Positions 10,058 to 17,528 of a DNA stretch of 25,000 nucleotides are shown piece after piece. The position numbers and the translations under genes are program-made. Position 1 is the first letter of the stretch. The number at the start of each line of letters is the position of its first letter. The stretch is taken from the NCBI GenBank assembly GCA_018136815.1, contig JADDIW010000121.1:1-25000 (forward strand). Direction: 5' to 3'. The DNA comes from Isochrysis galbana (lineage: Eukaryota; Haptophyta; Isochrysidales; Isochrysidaceae). A model generated the notes under the pieces. That model did no database searches and was not told where the DNA came from. It saw only the letters and a program-made list of their open reading frames with translations.

Positions 10058-10124
10058 AACTAAGTTTATACTTAGTTTTGCCCATGGGGGGGCACAAGCC
10101 CCCCTTTCTCTCCACTCCTCCCCT
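10058..10124 (+). repeat. Subterminal palindrome and pyrimidine block shared with 16970-17030
   Basis: AACTAAGTTTATACTTAGTT (10058-10077) is a perfect palindrome. It is followed by an ATGGG-containing G/C block and by TCTCTCCACTCCTCCCCT at 10107-10124. The same order of blocks occurs on the opposite strand at 17030-16970, which defines a dispersed repeat family. Confidence 0.8.
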
Positions 10125-10854
10125 GCCATGGGGGAGGAACGAACCACTCTCCTGGCACGCCTGATGGCCTGCCAGGAGCACACTGCCATGCTGACCCATC
10201 CCTCTCCCCACAGGCACGCCTGATTCGCCCGCCCTGGCCTGTCGTGGCCAGCCCATCCCTCTGACCAGCCCCTCCTCCCCCTGCCCCCCCCTGTTCAGGA
10301 CCCCCCAGCCAGCTCCAGTCGACCCGCAGGGGCTCGGAGCGCCAGCGAGGGAGAGGCAGGAGGGGCCAGGGCCATGCCCCAGCAGCCCCAGCAGCCCCAG
10401 CAGCCTCACCTGCCCCCTGAGCTGTGCTCCCAGGCCCCTGCAGGCTACCGCAGGCGCGCGCCATGGGCCCCCGCCGCAGGGAAGAGAGGAGGAAAAGGGA
10501 TGAGGGAGGGGAGGGGGGAGCGGCAGCTCTCCCCTCCGGCAGAAACGTGTCTTCTCGCCCCGTTTGGGTAAGAGAAGACGGGGGCGCCGGAGCCAGGAGG
10601 GAAGGGCCGGGGCTCGCCGCGGCCACTCGCTCTAGCGAGGGAGATTAGCGCTTCTGGGCTCCCATTCACGAGTGCCCCCTCCCCCCCCCCGCCCCCTGCG
10701 TTGCTTTTACCCGAGAAAGGGGTTTTCCCCCAGCGTGGACTCGAGAAGAGGACGCGCTAGGGTGCGCGGGGTCGGTGCATGCACTGGGGGGAGGACAAAG
10801 TGCCCCCACCACCCCCCGGTATCACTCGGACACCTGGCCCGTCAGGCATGGCGG

Positions 10855-10914
10855 GATTCCGGGACGGAAACGTTATGTCCAATTAGCTAGTGGGGTTGGC
10901 TAGGATATAACATT
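10855..10914 (-). repeat. Right terminal inverted repeat
   Basis: This is the reverse-complement partner of 9998-10057, with 55 of 60 positions identical. On the plus strand it ends in GGGTTGGCTAGGATATAACATT. Confidence 0.9.
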
Positions 10915-11393
10915 GATTATTATTATCAAGCTCGTGTATTTGCGTACGGTGTTGGTGATCTTGGACGGCCCGTCCTTGTGAGGGCACGGGGGCCTTGTCC
11001 CCCTTCGTGGACGCTCAAGAGAAAGAAAGAATAGATGTACACGGCCAGTTGAAAAGCAAGCCAAATGCGAATGATCATCATCCCACAACAAACATCAAAC
11101 ATAGCACATAAGACCTAAAGTCACAATACGCACAGCTGCCACGTACTTGCTTGTTCACAAAGCAGCAAACACCCAAAAATACGCGCACGCGAATATGATG
11201 CGACGGAGCTCACGTTGAGACAGTCCACATTCAATCGGTGGTGTTATGGCTAGATACAGCCAGGAAATAGCTGGAGTGCGCACGAGAGGCGCGTGCGCAC
11301 GCACGGACACAAGCATGCAACCAAAGCGAACGGACGCACCGATGTGCACACGGGATGCGACATTGTCAAGATGAGATGAGATAGTGTACAATA
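10915..11393. other. Intergenic spacer, 3' flank of the kinase gene; no gene seen
   Basis: The spacer is mixed-composition DNA between the right end of the transposon-like element and the kinase stop codon. A small GC-rich foldback lies near 10987-11003. No coding potential or RNA gene was recognised. Confidence 0.7.
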
Positions 11394-14300
11394 TTACCTC
11401 ACTTCTCTTTGAGGAGTGGAGCGTGCGCTATCGACCGAGTTCGTTCGCTTCAGTGCGGCAACGACCTGAGAGTCTTGGCGCATGATGGAGAGAAAGCGAT
11501 CGTGAGGCACGGCCTTGAGGACACTGGCCTCCAAGGCAGTTGCCGTATTCGGACGTGTCGCATTCTCGTCAAGGATCTCTGAATCCGAGCCGACGCTCAA
11601 CAAGCCCGATGCCCCGAAGATGTCGCCCTTCTGAAGCTTGCGCGCAGGCAGCAGACGACCTGTTGTTGGATCGGGGAAGGATAGCTCGATCGACCCTTGA
11701 TCCACCACAAAGAACTTATCAGCCTTGTCGCCCGCGTGAAATAACACCTGGTTGGGCTCGAGCTTGACGACTGAGCAGTCCGAGCGCTCAGCCGCCATTT
11801 GTATCACGGTACGGACTCGGCTACGCGTGCGCTGCGTGGCGATGCGCTCAATCTGCACACCAATGTTAGGATTGGCGCGGAGAATGTCCTCGAAGACCGC
11901 GCGTGTGAGGACGCCAATGTTGCACCCTTCGTCGGCTACGCATCTCACGCCCGAAGTGCGGAACGGCCGACGTTCAAGCACCGCGCCCTCGCCAAAGTGG
12001 TCGCCCGCCTTGCGTTCGGCCACCACGCGTGTCTCGCCCGCCTTCGACGTCACTTCTACAACACACCGGCCCTCCTTGAGCAAGAAGACCGCTGAAGGCG
12101 TGTCACCTTGAACGAAGGCCGCTTGTTGTGCTGCGAGCTTTGCGGGGCGACTTCGGCTCAGCAGCAACTGAAAGTGGTCCTTCGGAAGCTGTTCTACTTG
12201 TGTGGAGGGGCTGACGCCACCGGCAGATGCGGTGCCGATACGAGTCTGTGATACAGCATTGATCGACATCAGCCGCCGCAACCGCGACGCACTATCCGCC
12301 GGTGCCCGCCAAACGGACTTCAGGTATGAATCCTCTGTGAAAGCCTTTTGAAGCTGTTCCCGAGGAATGGCGAGCAGCTCAACTGGCGACGCACATACGA
12401 CGGATACGTCGTGCGACTCGCCAACGAGAGCGTCATACCCGAATTGGTCGCCGGGTCCGAAGGTGCGCAGACGCGCGCGCTCACCAGTGGACGACACGAA
12501 AGAGGCCTCAAGAGTCCCCGACTGTACCAAATAGAAGAATGAGGCGGGCTCACCTTGCCGGTACACGTGCTCACCTGCGGCAAAACGCATCGTCTGAACG
12601 GATTTGGAGGGAAGTAGCTCGATGGCACGCTTTAGCCGAGCGCGTTGCCTCGCTTCGACACGAAGCCGGATCTTTTCGGCAAGGGCGGAGGCGAACGTGC
12701 CCTGAGGTGCCTCCGCTAGCTGAAGGAACATGTCCTTGTCAATCATGAGCAGCTCGGCGTCGGTGGAGCAGTGGACTGAGGTGTTGCGCTTTTCGCGCCC
12801 TTCGAGAAGCCCCGTTTCTCCAAAAAAGTCCCCTGGGCCCAAGCGAGTCACCTCGCGCGGCTGCGAACCGCTGGTCGCGCGTGCGCTCACGATGAGCTCG
12901 CCCGACATTATGATATAGAAGCCGGTGACGGGGTCCCCTTGCTTGAAAATCGTTTGGCCCTTGCTGAAGCGGCGCCGATATGAGGAATGCATCATCGTTG
13001 CGAAGCGATCGAATGAGATCTCCCTAGTGTTGGCGTCCGGGCCACCACCCGCGGTGGAAGGGGCGAGGACGGAGAGCATATTATCGATATCGCGCTCGGT
13101 GATGTCGAGCCCAAGCTGCCTGCACACGCGACGCAAGTCCTCCGCCGAGATGTGGCCCTTGTTGGTAGGGTCGAAAAGTTCATACGCGGCGCGAACCACG
13201 TCATATCGTTGCTCCGGCTGTATCATGCCCACACCTTCGGATAGCGAGACGGTCCGGCGAAGCCGCGAGACGCTTGTGCTGCGGCGGAGCTCGGAAGCCT
13301 GTCCATCGCTGGGAGTGCTCTTTGTGCTTTCGGCATGTGTGCCCCCGGAGGCCTTGTCGAAAGCGAAATTGCTGCGCTCCTGCGTGCTGGACGTCGCCTG
13401 TCGGATAGCCTCTTGATGCAACAAGGCTGCGAGCAGCAGTGAGCCGTGAATCGCCTGCGAGGCAGTCTTGAAGGCACGCAAGCGTTCTTGTGTGTCCGGG
13501 AGTGGCTTCTCCGAGACACCTTCCCCACGCACCCACGAGTGTGAGAGTAGCTGTGTCGATGACATACGGCGCTCGGGGTCGGGGTTCATCAGCTGCGACA
13601 CCAGCTTCCTCGCGCGGCCAGAAACTGAGCGCCACTCGTGCGTATCAAAGGTGTAGTCCGCCTTCAGAATGCGTTCGAGCACCTCATCAGGATCAGAGCC
13701 TGGACGTTCGAACGGATGGCGACCTGAAAGCATGATATACAGCAGGACGCCGACAGACCACATATCGACTGCAGTGTCGTAAGGCGTGGCCTCATTTGCC
13801 TGCTCCGGCGCCCAATACGTCCACGTCCCGACGCGTCCGCCTGAGATGACTTGCTCGTCCTCCTCCAGCACGACGGCAGCGCCGAAGTCGATGAGCTTCA
13901 CGCAAGTCTCATCGTCTTTGCTCATCAAAACGACATTCTCAGGCTTGATGTCGCGATGGCACACGCCACACGAGTGCATGTGGTACACAGCGCTCGCTAC
14001 CTGTGCGACGACCTGGGCTGCAACCTTCTCCGAATACGCCCCATGCTCGACGAGACGCGCGAAGAGTTCCCCGCCTGATGCGAGCTCCATAACAAGGTGC
14101 CACTCGCCGTCTGGGTTGACCGCGTCGGCGCTCACATCATATGCCGCGAGCAGCTCGACGATATTAGGATGGCCAGCGCATCTCAGCATGGCATACACTT
14201 CCATGTTGAGCAGAGAAGGCAGTAAGAGCTTCTTGTCGATAACCTTGATTGCGACCGCGCGGCCCGTTGAACGCTCGACAGCTCGCCACACAGTGCCCGA

Positions 14301-14891
14301 GCCGCCGCTGGCAAGGCACGTTTGGAACTCGTACAACGCCTCAACATCGGCTCGCTCCACGTCCTGAATGATTCCCGGCCGCGAAATTTCCTCCGCGACG
14401 TCCTGCACGTTCTCATACACAGTGAGAGTGCGGCCGCTGGGCTGCCCTTCGGTCACAGCCTCTGCGTGCTCCGCTGGGACGGGGGGCGCGTCTCTGCTTC
14501 CAGTCGGTATCATCGCTCCGATGCCGAGGCCGACCAGCGCAGCGGCCGCCATGCCGACTGCGAACGTGCCCACGCCGACCGTAGGCGGTGAGCCTCTTGG
14601 TGCGCTGGAGCAGAGAGTGCGCCCAGTCAACCCGGACAGCTGCGGTAGTAGCATGGAGGGAGCAGATGCTGGTCTGCCTGCGAGCGGTGCGTGCGAGCCG
14701 ATCGTGCGGCCGGCAGCGAGCCTGGGCAGCCGAAGGGGTATCGAACGAAGTGGCGTGATGCCACGCCCCATCCCGCCGCAGGCCCCCCTCCGAGCGCTGA
14801 GGAGGCTGCTGAGGACTGTGTTGAGGCTAGCCAGCTCGAGAAGCCGGGGCAAGGGCGTGAGTGCAGCACGGCCGAGAAGGGAATGCCTCAT
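11394..14891 (-). CDS. Membrane-anchored protein kinase with EF-hand-like pair and four cyclic-nucleotide-binding folds
   Basis: A single exon encodes 1165 aa. Residues 1-103 are rich in Arg/Ser/Leu with only one acidic residue, like a mitochondrial presequence; 104-128 is a Gly/Ala-rich hydrophobic segment. A CaMK/AGC-like kinase domain spans about 187-453: glycine loop ASGGSGTV, Lys216 (VAIK), alphaC Glu231, HRDIKPEN with Asp314, DFG Asp335, WAPE at 360-363, and VDMWSVGVLLY. An EF-hand-like pair follows (561-635); the first loop, DPTNKGHISAED, lacks acidic residues at positions 3 and 5, and the second is expanded and lacks ligands. Four CNB folds lie at about 640-727, 760-850, 908-1004 and 1037-1137. 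CNB1 (FGETGLL...RNTS) and CNB3 (FGEGAVL...FRTS) keep the phosphate-cassette Glu and Arg; CNB2 has FGY and no Arg; CNB4 has FGA. PKG places CNBs before the kinase; here they follow it. The kinase should be catalytically active; its ligand and organelle are inferences. Confidence 0.93.
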   Translation of the reverse strand: MRHSLLGRAALTPLPRLLELASLNTVLSSLLSARRGACGGMGRGITPLRSIPLRLPRLAAGRTIGSHAPLAGRPASAPSMLLPQLSGLTGRTLCSSAPRGSPPTVGVGTFAVGMAAAALVGLGIGAMIPTGSRDAPPVPAEHAEAVTEGQPSGRTLTVYENVQDVAEEISRPGIIQDVERADVEALYEFQTCLASGGSGTVWRAVERSTGRAVAIKVIDKKLLLPSLLNMEVYAMLRCAGHPNIVELLAAYDVSADAVNPDGEWHLVMELASGGELFARLVEHGAYSEKVAAQVVAQVASAVYHMHSCGVCHRDIKPENVVLMSKDDETCVKLIDFGAAVVLEEDEQVISGGRVGTWTYWAPEQANEATPYDTAVDMWSVGVLLYIMLSGRHPFERPGSDPDEVLERILKADYTFDTHEWRSVSGRARKLVSQLMNPDPERRMSSTQLLSHSWVRGEGVSEKPLPDTQERLRAFKTASQAIHGSLLLAALLHQEAIRQATSSTQERSNFAFDKASGGTHAESTKSTPSDGQASELRRSTSVSRLRRTVSLSEGVGMIQPEQRYDVVRAAYELFDPTNKGHISAEDLRRVCRQLGLDITERDIDNMLSVLAPSTAGGGPDANTREISFDRFATMMHSSYRRRFSKGQTIFKQGDPVTGFYIIMSGELIVSARATSGSQPREVTRLGPGDFFGETGLLEGREKRNTSVHCSTDAELLMIDKDMFLQLAEAPQGTFASALAEKIRLRVEARQRARLKRAIELLPSKSVQTMRFAAGEHVYRQGEPASFFYLVQSGTLEASFVSSTGERARLRTFGPGDQFGYDALVGESHDVSVVCASPVELLAIPREQLQKAFTEDSYLKSVWRAPADSASRLRRLMSINAVSQTRIGTASAGGVSPSTQVEQLPKDHFQLLLSRSRPAKLAAQQAAFVQGDTPSAVFLLKEGRCVVEVTSKAGETRVVAERKAGDHFGEGAVLERRPFRTSGVRCVADEGCNIGVLTRAVFEDILRANPNIGVQIERIATQRTRSRVRTVIQMAAERSDCSVVKLEPNQVLFHAGDKADKFFVVDQGSIELSFPDPTTGRLLPARKLQKGDIFGASGLLSVGSDSEILDENATRPNTATALEASVLKAVPHDRFLSIMRQDSQVVAALKRTNSVDSARSTPQREVR

Positions 14892-15194
14892 AGCTGGCGC
14901 CCTGACGTTCGATCTGTACGCGCTCTTCTAACCCTCCCTCCAAACCAAGCTCTTGCTCACGCGCCCTGCGAGGCGAGTCAGGGAGAGATGGGGGGCACAG
15001 CGCCGGGCGTCGAGCGGCGGCGGAGGGTGGGCGGGCCGAGTCCCTTCTCCCCCCCCCCTCTCCTCCTCTCTCCTGCGCCCCTCAAGCTCAAGTAGAACAA
15101 CATGAACGAGCCGAACTCTTACATGTTTGGTCCTCTCCTCTCTCTCTTTCTCCGTCTCTCTCTCTCCTAGATCCTCCACTCTCTCTCGATGAGA

Positions 15195-15207
15195 CTGCTC
15201 TACTCTA
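15195..15207 (+). promoter_or_regulatory. 13-bp motif shared with the upstream region of the RING gene
   Basis: CTGCTCTACTCTA occurs here, 304 bp 5' of the kinase ATG, and again at 20397-20409, 200 bp 5' of the RING-protein ATG. In both places further TACTC/CTCCTA words follow. It is a candidate upstream element; it could also be a low-complexity coincidence. Confidence 0.35.
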
Positions 15208-15879
15208 TAGTACTCCTAAAATATCCGGGTGGGAGTAAAAGTATCTACTACTCCACTGGAATATCGATTGAGACGAAAACGTATCGCCCCTCTTGATGAC
15301 TGAGGTTTGTAGAGTAGGTGTTTAAACATAAGTCGTGTTTTGTTGTAGATACCTCGGTCCTACCCTGAGTGCGGCAACGTCGTCCTTGTCTAGAGTCACT
15401 GTATCGCCGTCACGAGCGCTAGACGCACGATGTCACCTTTGATCTACACAATGCACAATGCTGCTATCTACTATCTATTCACGGACCACCATATGGGTAG
15501 ATCAAACATGGTACCCCCGCCGAGAGACACTCACTACCTGCCTTGCGCCTTGCGCGTGCGACTGAGCGCGCGTGCCCTAGACCTCTTCATTCAACGCAAC
15601 AAGCTTGGACCAATTCCTGAGACCGAACACTTTTCTCCTTCAAAAGGTAGGGCAGTCAAACACGCCTTTTAACTTCTAAGGGTGAAAATTCACCAAGTCA
15701 AGATTGAGGTTTTATCACGCGATTTTTAGGGTATTACGTATTACACCGCAAATGGGTATACTAGGCAGAATCTTTATAAGAAATATGCACATTTTCGGCG
15801 CCATTCAACACACAGACCCAAAAACGTTTTCGCGCTCGTGCGAAATTGACGTCGACCACAAAAGTGCACCACAGGTCGC

Positions 15880-16255
15880 GCTATGCGACGCGCGCCAGCG
15901 TTCCCCGGGCACAGGTACCCCCGGACAGGCAGTACAGAGCCCTGCGCGATCGCACGGCGTCGCCTGCGCCCTCCACCTCGGCCCTGCTGGCATCTGCTGC
16001 CAGCCTCTCACGCGCGTGCAGTGCGCGGCTGGCCGCGAGCCGTCAAAATGACGGTGCTGCGCATGATGGGCTGGCCCATCACGCGCGGCACACCGCCTCA
16101 GTATGGTGGGAGGGGGTGCCTGCTGACCTCCTGGCCGCGCAGACCCTCGCCAGAGCGGCCACAGGCCGCGTGCGAGGCCACTGGCCACTGGCGAGGCCAG
16201 GGACCAGGGACCATCGCTGCGGCCGCCGTCGCGCGCCGCCGCAGGAGAAAAAGAT
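15880..16255. other. GC-rich island with clustered small hairpins
   Basis: Within 94 bp there are three short perfect inverted repeats: CTGGCA/TGCCAG (15987-16003), CCGTCA/TGACGG (16040-16054) and GATGGGC/GCCCATC (16065-16080). A duplicated GGCCACT/GGCCACTGG motif and an AGGGACCAGGGACCA direct repeat follow near 16175-16212. Composition changes sharply on both sides. It could be a structured RNA or a transposon remnant whose termini I cannot identify. Confidence 0.4.
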
Positions 16256-16532
16256 CAAATTGATTATAGTTTTGCCAAATTATAACCATAGTAATTCTAA
16301 TTTTAGTCTTCATTTCACCAGTCCAACCAAGACACATATGAGCACAGTGCATGACCACCAGCATGCCCAACCAAATGCCAATGTTTCGGTAGCCAACCAG
16401 TCTTACCATATGAGACTGTCGAACCATCGAGCGAAAAAAACCAAGGTTCCCGACCGCACTCCGCGCCCAGAGTTCCCCCGCGGAAAGAGTGAACGCACGG
16501 CGTGCACCTTCATAGTAGGAGAAAAAGTTGTT

Positions 16533-16587
16533 ATGCGCACGCACGGCGCCCCCGCGGGGGAACCGAGGCACATCGCGCCGTGCGCAT
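16533..16587. repeat. Long imperfect inverted repeat with nested hairpin
   Basis: ATGCGCAC plus CGGCGC (interrupted by three bases) at 16533-16549 pairs with GCGCCGTGCGCAT at 16575-16587. Between them CCCCC-GC-GGGGG (16549-16560) can form an inner stem. The word CGGCGTGCAC occurs just before and just after the foldback. Confidence 0.6.
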
Positions 16588-16969
16588 CAATCAACGGCGT
16601 GCACATGGGGTGATTGCAACTCATCACACCCTTCCAGTGAGACATCTCTCTTATACCGCATGTTTAAGTAATTGTGAACCGCAGAGAAACAAGTCTCCAC
16701 GGGGGCGCGCTGGTTCGTCAGGAAAAAGACACTGTGACTACTGCACTGTCGCCAAAAATAGATAATGGTAGATTTGTATAAATAGCTATGGACATTTGAT
16801 AGCTCAATTCGACTGATGTCCCACAATTGACGGAACGACACCTTGGCCCCCGCCTCCGTTATGACGCTGAGTCTATGGGCAGGTCGTAGTGTCGGCCCTG
16901 GTTGTATTGCGGGGTCTCGAATGCGGCCAGGAGTGCTGGTAGGTGATCGGAGGCAGCTCTACCCGTGAA

Positions 16970-17030
16970 TAGGGGAGGAGTGGAGAGAGGGGGGGGGGCT
17001 CCCATCGGCGAACTGAGTATAAACTTAGTT
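16970..17030 (-). mobile_element. Fragment related to the left subterminal part of the element at 9998-10914
   Basis: Read on the minus strand from 17030, the sequence gives AACTAAGTTTATACTCAGTT (19 of 20 identical to 10058-10077), then an ATGGG plus C-rich block, then TCTCTCCACTCCTCCCCT, which is identical to 10107-10124. No matching terminal inverted repeat was found next to it, so it looks like a broken or divergent copy. Confidence 0.65.
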
Positions 17031-17377
17031 GTCATATTGCGAGGGGGGGGAGAGAGAGGCGGGGGGGGAAGCTTTCCCCAAGTCGTGAAAAATATTCTCA
17101 CGCTCCCCGAACGGAAGATTTTTATCAAGGCTCCTTCACCTCGAGGTTTTGCTCGATGCATTCGATTTTGAAGACGCACAAACTGGGCAAACAAGTGATC
17201 CACCCTCAGTAGAGCTACATACAAGCGGATGACGAGATGACGAGTATGATGAGTATGTGACAGTTGCCAGTCGCAATGTAAGTCGGGCCACACACAACAT
17301 GGGCAGTAAGGCGGCACCTCCGAACGAAGAACGGCGCCGGGTCTCGGCGCAGCATAGACTATTTACCCCTCTCATCC

Positions 17378-17391
17378 GGGGGGGGGGGGGG
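17378..17391. repeat. G14 homopolymer
   Basis: A run of 14 G lies about 140 bp beyond the stop codon of the peptidase gene, on its 3' side. It is simple sequence; its length may be unreliable in the assembly. Confidence 0.9.
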
Positions 17392-17528
17392 ACATCATAG
17401 GATTGCCGTGTGGTGCTGGCCGAAGATGAACGAAAGCTCCACATCTTGAGTTCAGTGGCATACACGCCGTCGAGGAGCCCTGGAGCGTCCCTCGCGACGC
17501 TGCTTCCCTCAGAATATATACTTGAACA

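Larger units (their letters stand above)
9998..10914. mobile_element. Non-autonomous DNA-transposon-like element (MITE-like) with long terminal inverted repeats
   Basis: The 917-bp unit is bounded by 60-bp terminal inverted repeats that match at 55 of 60 positions (9998-10057 against the reverse complement of 10855-10914). Inside the left repeat is a perfect palindrome at 10058-10077. The interior is very GC-rich, with CAG/CCC-rich short repeats near 10378-10405, and has no credible transposase or other gene. If the boundary is drawn at G10001/C10911, the 10 bp outside each end (ATTAATTAAT and ATTGATTATT) agree at 8 of 10 positions and might be a diverged target-site duplication, though both are AT-rich. 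The unit sits between the 3' end of the methyltransferase gene and the 3' end of the kinase gene. The superfamily cannot be named. Confidence 0.8.
14892..17528. other. Large intergenic region; no convincing gene
   Basis: This is the 5' flank of the kinase gene and the 3' flank of the peptidase gene. It contains a CT microsatellite (15132-15178), a TACTC-rich segment (15195-15260), an AT-rich stretch (15640-15880), a GC-rich hairpin island (about 15880-16255), an abrupt AT-rich stretch (16256-16320), a foldback at 16533-16587, a fragment of the dispersed repeat (16970-17030), a G/GA-rich block (17041-17065) and a run of 14 G (17378-17391). The longest open frame (15846-16613, plus) crosses the composition boundary and shows no domain. 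Confidence 0.65.

Noticed and set aside
11540-14591. Plus-strand frames up to 193 codons antisense to the kinase
   Set aside because: Shadow frames caused by the GC-rich third positions of the kinase gene.
16378-16400. AATGTTTCGGTAGCCAACC, vaguely like the left terminal repeat of the element at 9998
   Set aside because: Only short blocks match with a length change between them and the similarity stops afterwards; too weak to call an element end.
15846-16613. 255-codon plus-strand frame in the large intergenic region
   Set aside because: It crosses a sharp GC/AT composition boundary, runs through the hairpin cluster and shows no domain; most likely a chance frame.
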